This document shows, piece after piece, positions 33,338-45,093 of a DNA stretch of 64,000 bases (its first letter is position 1; the number at the start of each line of letters is the position of its first letter). The DNA comes from Smittia aterrima (taxonomy: Eukaryota; Arthropoda; Insecta; Diptera; Chironomidae), in contig CP093831.1 of assembly GCA_033063855.1 (NCBI GenBank), forward strand, positions 10,540,001 to 10,604,000. The letters are read 5' to 3'. The notes under the pieces were generated by a model, which made no database searches, was not told where the DNA came from, and was given only the letters and a program-made list of their open reading frames with translations. Position numbers and translations under genes: made by a program.

Positions 33338-34720
33338 ATGAAAATTGCAAAATATTTCCAAAGTGTTGTGGATTATTTCAAGAAGCAAGAGGTTTACTTC
33401 GAACTAGTTTCGAGGTTTCTGTTGTTCTCTCTCGCGATTTTATCGCCGACAAAAATCCGAGAAGGAAAGAAAAGGATTTCAGGATTGTAAAGCTTTTGCT
33501 TTTGGTGATCTTTAGTTTCAATTAAAAATATTTTTCATCAGGTTCATTGCTATTCTTATAAGCACAACGGGAATTTGTGTTTTCAATTTGTGGTATACTG
33601 TCAACGAATTTCAGTCATTGAGCTTGGTGAGCTTATCGGAGAATGTTGGAATTTTCAGTAAGATTTTGATAAAATTTTAATTTAACTTGAACTCTGATAC
33701 ATCTCCTTTCCAGTGAGTGTGCTCAGATTTCTGTTTTATTTAATTTACATCGCTTTGGTTTTCGACGACATCTCACAATTAGTGCAACGGCTGATTAATG
33801 AAAAGTAACAAACCAAAAGTAAAAATATATTCCAATTTCAATTTTTTTTTATCGCAGAAAAGCGAAAAAAGATGAGTTCACGTTCAAGCATGGCAAAGAA
33901 GAATTCATTGGAGCTTCGACTTTAGTTATGTCAATGATTCTTCTAGTTTTCTGCACTGATCTAAGCGTTTTCTTTTTTAAAGTGAATGAGAATAATCTGC
34001 CGATGAACTTTCGTCTAACTTTCTTGTCACTGGGATCTGCTGAAATTGAATGGACAATTAATTACGTTCTTCAAGTAACTTCGACTTTGTTCACGTTGTT
34101 GGGCTACATGACATTCGTTCCTCTAATCTACCTTGTAATGAATCATTCATGCTGGGAGTTCGATCAGACGATTTTGCTCTTGACCGATTGGAATGAAAAT
34201 GAGAGTGATGACAACGCGTCAGCGATGATCAAATCTGTTGTGAAAAGAAGTTATGGAGCTCTTAGCTACTTGAATGAAGCTCAAAGACTTTTAAAGTTTT
34301 TCTTCTTTCTCGAAATTTCCACCCAGTCTGTAATTCTGTGCATGAACTTTTATGTCATTCTGTTTGATCCTCCCGGCAGTATTCTTAATTTCACAATGAT
34401 TTTTGTTCAATTCGGACAAGCATTCATAGTTTGTTGGCTGGGAAATCGAGTAATCGTCCGAGTCGATGCTCTCACTGCAGCCATTTATGACGTCAATTGG
34501 TACAAGTTTGCACCCACCGACAGGAGAAGTTTGCAAATCCTGTTGATGATGGCTCAGAACATTCGAGGGTACAACGGAATATTTCACGAAGTCAACATGG
34601 AAACTTTCCAAAAGGTAAAAGCTTAGAGGGAATAAAAAGTTTACTTAAATTTTTTTTTAGATTGTGGAATTTGCTTACTCGTACATCATGTTCATGCGAT
34701 CAGTTAACTTATCAGCGTAA
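33338..34720 (+). CDS. Odorant receptor B5 (intact, 390 aa)
   Basis: Exons: 33338-33486, 33542-33657, 33714-33804, 33858-34614, 34661-34720; 391 codons including the stop. This is the clearest full-length member: start MKIAKYFQSVVDYF, exon 2 with LWYTVNEFQSLSLVSL, exon 3 with FDDISQLVQRLINEK, then FFFKVNENNLPMNF, the NHSCWEFDQT loop, YDVNWYKFAPTDRR, NGIFHEVNMETFQK and the C-terminal IVEFAYSYIMFMRS. The last exon ends VNLSA, two residues beyond B1 and B2. Function by family: odour-gated channel subunit with Orco; ligand unknown. Confidence 0.88.
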
Positions 34721-35526
34721 ACGAAAAATCAATGTTGCTTACAATTACACAACTCAGAAAAGGAAATTACGCAAAATGTTGTCGTTAGGAGTAGCAGACT
34801 CTTTAGAATTGCAGAAACAATTTTCTTAAGTGACCACCAAGGGCGACGTAAATAATATTAAATGTTTTCTAAAATGTAAGAAACCTTGAAAGAAAAAAAG
34901 AAGAGCATTGAGGCTCTAGGGTAATGTAATCCATGGGACCCAGAATTGGGAAAAATTCTCAAGCTCACTTAAGAGAATGTGAGTAAACTGTGGCTCACTG
35001 ATTTCTCTTTAGCCAATATAGAAATATATTGCGATGCGTCATTGTTTTCATGGAGATGACAATTGAAGGGGCAAACATATTTTGATGGCACGAGTAGATA
35101 AAACCGTTTGAAAGCAAAAAAGGATTTATTTTAAAATAGTTTTGAAAGAAAATTTATTGAAAAATTTATTAATATTTAATCAAAATTTTATGTTGTCCTG
35201 TTTTTTGTCTGTGAACTAGACTTTGAGAGCATGGACAAACCTTAAACGAAAATAATTAAATAATTCAAAACAAAACAAATAAATTTCCGCGCACATTCGC
35301 TCACATTTGTTTATTCAATGTTTTCATTTTCTTTTCGCTACGACAACGTTTCACTTTCGCCACCCTCCTCATTGTCGTTCTGCTTCGTTGAATTTTCGTT
35401 TCATTTTCCAACAATGTTTTCCTAAACGCGCAAAACATTCGCTTCATCATTCGCTAAGGACAGTCGCCTTTTGAACTTCTTGGCGTGAGTGTCGCTTGTG
35501 ATCAACAGAAAACTTAATTGAATAAA
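34721..35526. other. Intergenic B5-lipocalin 2
   Basis: Contains the right copy of the direct repeat (35034-35137) and, close to 35526, the presumed promoter of the lipocalin gene. No gene seen. Confidence 0.5.
35034..35137 (+). repeat. Direct repeat flanking OR cluster B, right copy
   Basis: Matches 20501-20596 in the same orientation, with the shared AATTGA, ATATTTTGATGG, CGAGTAGATAAAA and GATTTATTTTAAAAT stretches. Confidence 0.65.
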
Positions 35527-36742
35527 ATGAAATTGGAAATAAAATTCGAGATATCCGCGTTTTTCCTTGTTCTCTTTCATCATTGTGCGTGGTCTGATGT
35601 GGATTTTAACAGCAACAAATGTCCAGAGTTTAATCCCCAAAGAGAATTGGATATCAAGTTGGTGAGTTGAGCTTTCGCGTTGACTTTATTTTCCCTTTAA
35701 AGAAGTCCGCAAAGTTCACTAGAAGTAAAATCCTCCCCCGAGTGTTTTTGTTCTCTGTTTGCCATTTCAACATCGAGGAAAAAAATGTTTCTCCACGCCT
35801 GGCGCCAATATTCCTCGCTGGAACATTTATGCAGCGTGACGAGAAATGTATCAGCTCTGATTGGCACAAAGAAATATTTCATTTTAGATCGAGGGACTTT
35901 GGTTCGGCAATGAAATGATAACGCATTACGAGGGCAGAGGAGGTTACGTGCAAAAGTTTGATTCATGTGTGTTTGTGCAAATCAACGAGATAAACGAGGT
36001 GAGAATTTAATAATCTTGGAATTATTAGCTTAAACTTTCAACTCTGATTAATTAGTGGTACGATTACGACTACGAATACGATGATAAGCCGCTTCTCAAT
36101 AGCAGACATTACGATTTTCAACCATCGCGTTATCGGTTTATTAAACTTCAATGGACAGAGCATGACAAAGCAGCTGAATACACTTTAAAGTTCAACGGCA
36201 CGAAGAGAGGCCTGTGGATTGGCACAGAACCGCCGAGAGGTAAGCGAGACAAAGCGACCGAAGATTTATGTTGCCTGCATCCCTCGTATAAGTGGGTCAA
36301 CCGAAAATGTAAATTCTGTTCTTCGTTGTTTCTCCTCTCTCTCCTTTTTTTTTGGCAGGAAGTATTTTACGAAAGCATCACTTGCACACACATTACACCG
36401 GCACAATCCAGGTCATGAAGGCCGTTGGAAATCACTTGGTCCTGACATTCTGTGAGAAAACTGAACTCTTTACGATCATTCTGACCCGCTCGAAAAACGT
36501 TTTCGCCGTAGACGTGAGTGTGAAATCTCTCGATGATGTTAAAATATTGATTTTCATTAAATGCTTTCAAATTTTTCCTTCTTTTTTTTCAGGATGTTGA
36601 GTCGGTTCACGCTTTGCTGGATAGGAGAGGTCTCGCAATTCAAGCGGTTCGAGAGTTATGTCGGCACAATTCATCGATTCGCATCACGATCCATAGCACA
36701 CTTGTGTTCATGCTGTTGACGATGCTTCTAATGAGACATTAA
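35527..36742 (+). CDS. Secreted, probably GPI-anchored lipocalin-like protein 2 (244 aa)
   Basis: Five exons: 35527-35661, 35888-35998, 36056-36239, 36359-36513, 36593-36742. The N-terminus has a signal peptide ending near CAWS, then KCPEFNP, the lipocalin G-x-W motif in EGLWFGNEMITH, a Tyr/Asp-rich insert (WYDYDYEYDD), LQWTEHDKAAEYTLKF, and GTIQVMKAVGNHLVLTFCE shared with the paralogue at 17113. Four cysteines are conserved in position. The hydrophobic end STLVFMLLTMLLM followed by RH fits a GPI anchor signal. Expected to bind a small lipophilic ligand outside the cell. Exon phases match the paralogue throughout; the first intron is much shorter (226 against 760 nt). Confidence 0.82.
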
Positions 36743-38815
36743 GAATCTACCGCCTCCGATGTGACATCACTTTTTTCTCTATTTGCTATAAGTATTTACC
36801 ATTCCCGAGAGCTTTCCGATTAAATAATGAAAATTCTCTGAGAAAGAGAATGTTCCCGATAGACAATTGTATTAAGCATAAAATGTGGAATTTCTTTTTT
36901 CTTGACACTGCAGATTATTATCATGACCAGCAAGATTTATAGTCGTTAGAAAGTAAAGCGTGATTAAAATTTTAAGATTTTACTCAGAAGTCTCAATAAA
37001 ATTTATTGATAAACGTCAATGAAAGCCTTTGTTTGCACAAGCCTTTGAATTTCTCTCGGGCGAGTTCGAGGAACTTTATCGAAACTAAAGCCTGCCATTA
37101 GTCGGTGTCATGTTTGGCTTTGTCACCTGTTAAACTAGGTTCCAGTTTGTTCTGCGTTAGATATCGCTTGATGTTAGTTGGTTGAGCTTTCGTTTTCTGA
37201 AAGTTGCTTCGCCGGGTTGTATATAATGCAGACTCGTTAGGGATAGGTCAGAAAATTATGTCAAATTCTCCTTAAATTTTCATTGAAATTCTTACGTGAC
37301 GTGATTGCCAAGGGTTTCTCAAATATTTATCATTGAGATTTACGATAAGCTTTTGGTCTGAAATCCTTAAATTGCAAACATTCCTATTAAAGCCTCGAGA
37401 TAAAACAAAATGGTTTTATTAATTAAATATGCAATTAATTTATTTTTGATTTTCTAATAAGTTTTCACTTCTCATCTGATAACACGTTTATTTCTTTCTT
37501 GTTTACATCGGAACTTCATTGAATCTCCATCATTCGCATTATTATTTCTTTCGAGGAATCAATTATACATTTACTGCGCAGAAAACTAATATAAAAAGTT
37601 ACATCACCAAGTAATTCCATTAAAGTGCAATTTACTTCCTTTTTGTTTTAAAAAAGTTTTTTTTTTAATTTATTTTCCAATAAATTGCATTATAAAAGTT
37701 TCTGTGATCAACGATATGAAAAAATCTTAAAGATGACGAAAACAATTAAAAATCAATGTTCAAGCAAAGGCGATTTCAATCAACATTAAACAATTGAAAT
37801 TATCTGGCGCTAGAAAAGAAATCTACAACTTTTCCTTTTCCTCAAGTGTAAAAATGACTATTTTTGGTAAAAAGGCAAAAAAAACTTGTTTTCAATCGCA
37901 AGCAACTCTCTTCAGCATTGCGACAAAGTCTAAAGGATAATTGTAAACTACTTAAAACTTAAATTCTCTTTCTTTGCTTTTTCTTCGGAGCAAACTCGTG
38001 AGACTGAGCGCAACAAGAGTTAGGCATTGACAAGCTTCAGAGAAGAATGAACCAAAAATAATGCTAAGAGTCGTCAATCATTTGAAATGATCTTCACTTT
38101 TGATTAAATATTTACATGAAGCTAGAACTTGTTTTTAGTTAAATCGTCTCATCATCATCCTGCACTTGTTTTCGTCCCAGAAGATTTCATTCCTTAAATA
38201 TTAATCAGTTTTATCGTCATCAGATTTTATCCTTCATCTTCTTGTTTTTTTTTGTGCAATTCAAGCAAAACATTCTTGAGGAATATATTTTTGATTAAAG
38301 AAGATTTTTTTTATTGTTACATGAGTTAAATTGCTGGAAAGTTTTTTTTTTTCTGTTTTCGTCGAAAGAATAAGAGATTTGATTAAGTTGAAGCCAAACA
38401 TTTGGTAGCGATTCTCTTGTTGATTCGACGGGTCAGTTCGTTTTTCTCGTCACAAAATTTGTTGAGATTTCCATGCTTTGACAGGTAAACAATTAACTTT
38501 TCTATGAAACCTACGTTCATTGCGTGACGATGAACCTCCTCTACGTCGGAAACTTTCTCTTTCTTCCGTGGAAACAGTTTTGTTGACTTTGCGGCAATAA
38601 ATATTTGTTTTAATAATTTAACTTGATTTTTTTTCTTCACTTTCAGAAAATTTAAATTTCGGTTTAACAAAGACACGGAGAAAACCTTGAAACGGAACGG
38701 ATTATTTGCGTTTTTCCGTCTTCACATCAAAAAATCAGCTTCTTCTACTTCCTCTGGTTGTATTTACAGCAGCGAAAGATCTGTGGAGCATAACGAAATT
38801 GGATAATCGAGCTTA
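36743..38815. other. Intergenic and 3' region of the MAP7 gene
   Basis: Mostly AT-rich. At 38383-38730 (minus) there are two overlapping open frames that could be an alternative 3' exon of the MAP7 gene: one reads VEEVHRHAMNVGFIEKLIVY and ends at 38383; another, reached from a GTGAGT donor at 38832-38837 and an AAAG acceptor near 38589, reads STEERESFRRRGGSSS. Neither is recognised. The remainder shows nothing. Confidence 0.35.
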
Positions 38816-41800
38816 TTAGAAACCATTGGTTGACTCACCTCTATCATCATCATTATTCTCGGTCGCAGCGACTAGATTATTATTATTGTTTAAATTATTA
38901 TGAGTAATTAAGCTACTGTTGCTATCTATGAAGTTATTATTCAAATTTGTTGATGTCTGTTCACTAATTGTTACAGCAGCGTCGCTGTTACCGAAATCAA
39001 TCAGTTTATCTTCATTCGGTTTTGTTGGAATCTCTGATGCGTTTGTTGTTGATGTGCTGTGAATGAGAAAAACGTTTATGTTAACTTGAATCTTCATGAA
39101 GTGTTGATCAACAGAAATACCTTTGTTAAATTGCATTGTTAAATGGTGATGTGTAAATGAAATAAAATTTTGAGTGCTTTGATTGATTATAAGCAGACGA
39201 AGGATGACGAAACAATAAAACGAAAAATTTTAAGCGATAAAAGAATCGCTTGAGAGTTTTGTCTTGAGAGAGATAAAATTTAAATTAAATCTCGGCGACT
39301 TTTAATCTACAGAAGGAAAGAAAAGAAAAGTGTGAATGAAGAAACCGAAAAAAATGATAAACAGTGAATGACATAAATGACATAAAAAAGCAATCGTTTA
39401 AGGAGCGAAACGTTTACTTACAAAGCATTTTCAATACTGTTTTTCTCGTGTCCATTACTTGGTGCATCGATGATGAGGTCGCTTGTTGGAGTGGTAGTTT
39501 TGCCATTCTGTTGGCCATTAAGCAGGTTTAAGTTATTATTCGTCTCGATTAGGTTATTGTTTAAACCATTGCCATTCAAGTTCATCTTGTTGAAGCTGCT
39601 CATGAGTAAGTTCTCCTTCTCAGTCACTGACTTTTCATAGTCTTGCGCTTGAGGCTGATCATCTTGATTGCTGTCAGCTTTTGATTGTTCTGTGTTCAGT
39701 GTTTGTTCAATCATGGATTGTGACATTGAATCGATTTGACTCTTTGACATGTCCACAGCATCGCTTTCATTCTAGAGAAAAATAAAATGGAAAATTAAAA
39801 TCTCTTAAACATTTTCTTTTAGTTGTTGTTTACCTTCGATGGTGTGTTGGCATTTCCTCCTTTTCTTGTTCGAGCCATAATTGCTTCAACACGTTTCTTT
39901 CTCTCCTCCCGCTCTTTTTCTTCCTTACGTAGTCGTTCCTCATTTTCAGCTTTAGCCTTTTCAGCGACTTCGCGAGCTTTCTTTTCCGCTTCTTCTCGTT
40001 CAATCTTTTGTTTTGCTTCTAATTCCTTACGCTTTCTTTCTTCTTCTTCGCGCTTCTCATTTTCTTCAATGGCCTGCTGAAGACGTTCCTGCTCAACACG
40101 TCGTTGCTCTTCAGCTAATCTAATCGTTTCTTTCTCTAGGATGCGCTGTTGTTCTTCTTCTTCCTCTTGCTTTTGTCGTTCAGCTTCTTCTTCTGCTTCG
40201 ATACGCTTGCGTTCGATCTCAGCTTGTCTTTCAGCTTCTTCACGAGCCAAACGACGACGTTCAGCGATCTTGGCCTTTGCCTCTTCTTCGGTTGTTATGC
40301 GTGACTTTGACATCATTGATGATGTCATATCTGCATTCTCAAGCGGATTCTCTGGAGCAGCTTCAACTTCCTTTGGTTGTGTAACCTCAGCTGGTTTTGC
40401 AATTTCTACTGGCTTTTCAACTACTGGCACATTTGAATCTGTAGCTTCAACCGAAGGCGCATCAACCAAATTGTTGCCATTCAGATTTGATTCTGTATGT
40501 TGTTGCTCTGCCTTGATCACATTATTAATGATCGTTTTTTCACTCTTAGTTGTTTCATCAACTGCACAAGCGATTTCTTGTGTGCTGGTAACGACTTTTT
40601 GGATAAGAGTTGGAGGAGTCTCAACAGATGGTGACATGACAGATGGAGTGTTTGACGACTTCGGCGTTGCTTTAGCACTGCTTGGTCGATTCTTCGGAGT
40701 TTCCGAAGCACTTGGGGTTTTCGCCGTTATGCTTGGCGTTCGTTTGATGCTGTTTTTAGACGCGCTGCTGGGAGCAATTGGCGGTTTTTCTAAAATTTCA
40801 ACAAAAACTTTAAAATTTGAGCAAGAGTTTGTTTGCATTCTCCACTTACCATCTCTGCTAACTCCAGTCACAGCTATGCTCACAGGGCGCGTTTTACGAA
40901 CAGGCGTTGTTCGCTTTGTTACTTGACCAGAATTGGTCGTTGAGGTTGACATAGCACTTCCCGGACGTGATGTTGTCATGCTCTTCGGTGTGATCTCGCC
41001 AGATCGCAAACCTAAAATTTTTGTTTGTTTAGAAATTTGTTTGTAAAGATGTTTCAAGATTTTGTTAGAAAGTCACGAAACCATCATTTTCATGGTTCCA
41101 CGACGGTTGTGCTGATAAGCATGTAAGAAATAGTTTGTAGTGCTCGTTAGTGGATAAGAAAAGAAAGTTTTTTTTGTGTACAAAACGAAAACGACAAAAC
41201 ATCTACGGAAGTTCAATATCCCTTCAACTAATCACCAAATATTTTTCTGTAATTGACAACGCGTATCGTTGTTTGTAGAAGAGTTCTAGATAAAAGTTTT
41301 AAGCGTTCAATGAGTTTCAGTGTGAGTCCTCTACCCGCAGTAGTGAATGTGATGACAACAGAGAGAAGAATCATCGGATTGTCTATTCCAAGCAACCTAG
41401 CGCATTATTTTCTAAGCATCCTAATGCCATTTTAAGCGAAAACTTTAGTTTCCAACCTGATTTCGCTGTGGACGACTTTTTATCAATGCCATTAGTCAAC
41501 AGAGTCATGCTCTTGGCGGTGTCAGCATTCTTATGATGTTTCTGCAATGGTGACGTTATCTTGAAACGTTCCTGTCGCGATCGGCTTCCATCTCGACTGT
41601 GTGAACGTTGTCCGCCCAACTGTGACATGCTGCGTGACTTTCGCTTATCTTTAGCTGACGGTGAACTCTGTGACAACGACATTTTCGACAAGTTCTCCAG
41701 TTCAAGGGCTTGACGACGTTCGCGTTCAACGATCGCACTTATGTGCTCTCCATTACGACGTTTCGGCTGCGCCAATTGATCCAAACGAGTCATAGAGAAG

Positions 41801-44800
41801 GCGCGTCCTTCAAGCCATCAAGGAAGATTAACGTTCAATGAATGAATCAAATAAAGATTGCGTAAAAAATCATAATCGTTTAGAGCATAGAATGGAATCA
41901 TCAAGTGTGTTCCAAGCAATAAGAAAACGTTGCATCAAAAAACTTTTTCAAGCAGGGAACAACTAAAAACTATAAAAAAATCAATTTCATTTGTTTACTA
42001 CCTGGCGTTCGAGGAGTGTAGGTGCCTAAAGACGATCGACATGTATCGCGAGGACTAGGAATGGTTGGCATAAGATCGGTTTTACGGCGATGAACGTTAT
42101 AACTTCTTGTCATATCGCATGAATCATCTTAGATGCGCAAGAAATAAAGAATAATAAAAATAATTGAATTTTGAATTCCAAAACATCATTAAGAGTTAAT
42201 GTAAGTTCATAGTTAATGCCAAAAATCTGATGGAAAATCACCAATTAGAATGAAAAATGAAGATTTCTTAAATGCGCAAAACTTTAAACAAAATGAGATT
42301 AGGATTAAATGAAGTCTTAACCATTATCGTTCATGCAATTGTAAGAGTCGCTGTCTGGCAAGACGGAAATGAGCGTTTGAACTGTTCCAGGTAATCATGC
42401 AAATGAAATGCAAGAGGACAATAACAAATAAAGATTCCTTTACCCAATAATTAACTAATTTAAATATGTAACTTCAAGCTAACCCCAAATAACTTAAACT
42501 AATCCTGAAATCGATGCCAACTTAAGTCGAGAACGAAGCGAAACACACAAACATCAAACATCACCAAAATGCACACAAGCTTTCGCTCCACACTATCCTC
42601 ACCCTGATTGTTAGCTACTATCACCATGCTATGTCTATTACGAGCTGCGTATCGTGCCGACTGAGTTTGACGTCGCGGCGATGGCGGCCCTTCGAAGTCA
42701 ATTTGTGAGCCAGCAACCGAAAGCGAAAGCTTCTTCGGAGCGGCTGATGTGTTCGGGCCCCAATGGAAAACCTCATGCATCGACGTCGACATTCGTTTTT
42801 GGGCTTTTTTTTTGTTAGAAATGTTTATGTTTGAGTTATCAGTGTGAAAATGGATCAAAGAGAGAAGAAGAAATACAAAGAGTCAATAAATATCGGTTTT
42901 TCCTTTGACAAAATCGATGGAAAAGTTTCGTTGTTTGGTGGTGAGAAATGAGATTTCAATATTCCATGAGAATCTTAATGCAATTCTACTTTAATAGATG
43001 CTACGAAATTTAGCCGATAAGACAAAGTTTTACCTTCCATTTGACGATCTAATCCACTGGCTGAAATCGCTCGTTTCTTTGACCCGTCGCTGAGTTCTCG
43101 CTCAGCGCTACGTCGTGTTATCGGCGAAATGCTGTTGTTGTAGGCGACGTTTTGGATTGAGTTTGCTCTAAAATAAAGTTTTATTAGTCTTCTCAAATTA
43201 CTTTCGTTTTATCTTTCTCACCTTCGGTTTGCCCAAATCGATCCACTCTCACTGTCCAACATACGCGGTGTCGACGATCCAAAAGCAAATGCAATTTGAC
43301 TTCGTTCGTTCTTCTTCTTCGACTCGAGACGCTGATCACGTTCGAGGTTCTTACGTAGAATGTACTCGCGGCGCTCCTTTTCCGCTTCCCAGATGGCCTT
43401 CTTTCTTTCCTCGACCTGCGAGCGTTTTTCAGTGTCACGTGATTTCATGTCATCGATGCGCCTTCGACGTTCCTCTTCTTTCTGCTCGCGGTGCTTTTGG
43501 GTCGCCAGCGCTTGAGCCTTCAGTTCTTCAAGCTTTCTCTGTCGCTCTTCATTCTGTTTCTCTTTTAATTGCTTTATTCGCTCCTCGCGCTCTTTCTGTG
43601 TCAGTGAGTGATCTAATGTCGTGGGAAGAAAGGGCAAAAAAACATTAATTCTTTTTATCCTAAATGATCGTATCATAATTTTCATGATTAATGTCGTTAA
43701 AAAAGTCAAAACAGAATATAAAAAAGTCAGTAAGTTAGTCGGAACTCTTTAGAGCCATGCGTGGAACAACGACACGAGTACAATAACGAACTCGTTCTCT
43801 TTAGGTTAATTAATTCAAATCATTTCGAGTCAGAATTATTTCGCCATGTCCATAGCGGATCATGAAACACGCAAGCTTCTCTTTTTCATGTTAATTTGAT
43901 TAAACGCGAAGAACTTGCTCCCGTTCCAACAACAACTACGACCAACAAGCGCTCTCCATTGTTTCGGCTTTCTGAAGGTCATTCGCGATACATCATCGCG
44001 GTTAGAGAGACTCCGCTGCTTTCTGGGTTGAAATGAGGAAATCAAACAAAGCAACAACAGCAACGGCAACAATGCAGTGAGTCAAATCGAATAACTGTTA
44101 AGCTTCGCAACATAATACAAAACAGCGGGACTAGCAAATACCTAAATCCAATAGATCAATCATCGTCTCGTCTTCGCCGACCATCGCGAACCAGTGCATG
44201 GTTGTTGGGTATGATGGAATCGTTTCTAAGAGGAAATCGTTGGTTTGGCCAAACATAGTGAAACGTAAAAATTATCGAGTCGAATGAGCTCCAATGAGAT
44301 CATTGCGCAAAATGAGCAAAATTTGTTGAGTAGATTCATCTCTAAATGGAAATATCTTAACATTTTCTTTTGCTTCGCTTCACGTAACGACTAATGTGGA
44401 ATGTTTTCCCTAACACTAACTGGATATTGAGGGGCTTGTTTGAAATGTCAGTGAATATATTTAAGAAAATATTAAAGACTCGGCTGGTGAACTTTCCCCA
44501 AGCATTAAGAGTTTCAATTCCCATAGCCCATTCTAATTATCACCGAGCGATTGAGATGTAAATTATCACTTAAAACTACCAAGACTTCGATAAAATGCTC
44601 ACCTTTTGTCGCTGATCCCGGCCTACACATTTGCTGCTGCATGTTGGCTGTTTCGTTATTTCCAGCTGTGGAACAGAAAACGCGAATGAAGATATCATGC
44701 GATTAGCATTTTAATCACAAACAAACTGAATTCTTGACAAGATCAACAAACATTTTTCTCTTTTTTTATGTATGAAAACTGTTGAGTCACAAATATCTGG

Positions 44801-45093
44801 TTTTTGAATTATATTTGGCTAAATTACTTAAGCACAAGCACTGACCACGCGTTGGTAACATAAATCACTGTTAATTTGCGTCGAAACTTTTGGCTGCGAT
44901 CGGGAAAAAGCGTTTGCTTACCACCATAGCTCGAGCTCCATGTGCAATGAATTTTCAGCGATGAAGAGCTTTCTGACTTGCGTATCGCAAGCTTATCACT
45001 CATGCTCAGGTTCTCGCGTGAGAGAGCTCGCACTAATACGCCACGCAACTCAGCTAACGTAGTACTCGGTATTTTTAAGTCACTTATGCTCAT
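38816..45093 (-). CDS. ens: Microtubule-associated protein 7 / ensconsin (1068 aa isoform)
   Basis: Twelve exons: 44922-45093, 44603-44665, 43222-43612, 43034-43167, 42603-42803, 42322-42381, 42002-42127, 41457-41807, 40850-41011, 39834-40789, 39422-39771, 38816-39056; phases all agree. Ensconsin binds microtubules and recruits and activates kinesin-1. The N-terminal microtubule-binding coiled coil is in exon 3 (EREERIKQLKEKQNEERQR ... FAFGSSTPRML). A Ser/Arg/Pro-rich linker follows (RRKTDLMPTIPSPRDT, RLDQLAQPKRR). The C-terminal MAP7 domain is the long charged coiled coil in exon 10 (RRRLAREEAERQ ... RVEAIMARTRKGG). The tail is Asn-rich (LNNNFIDSN). The 60-nt exon 42322-42381 keeps frame and could be skipped. 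The stop is TAA at 38816. Confidence 0.88.
44142..44199 (-). CDS. ens: Alternative first coding exon of MAP7 (MHWFAM...)
   Basis: ATG at 44197-44199 opens 19 codons (MHWFAMVGEDETMIDLLDL) ending with a phase-1 donor (TTAG|GTATTT). That phase fits the coiled-coil exon at 43612, giving LLDL-DHSLTQ. It would replace the Ser-rich N-terminus with a short acidic one. Inferred from frame and splice signal only. Confidence 0.55.

Noticed and set aside
39823..40926. Long Ser/Phe-rich plus-strand frames opposite the MAP7 coiled coil
   Set aside because: Reverse complements of Glu/Lys/Arg-rich coding sequence give such frames; phases and domain content support only the minus strand.
43860..44072. 70-codon minus-strand frame as another MAP7 exon
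   Set aside because: No donor site in the right place and no phase that joins neighbouring exons.
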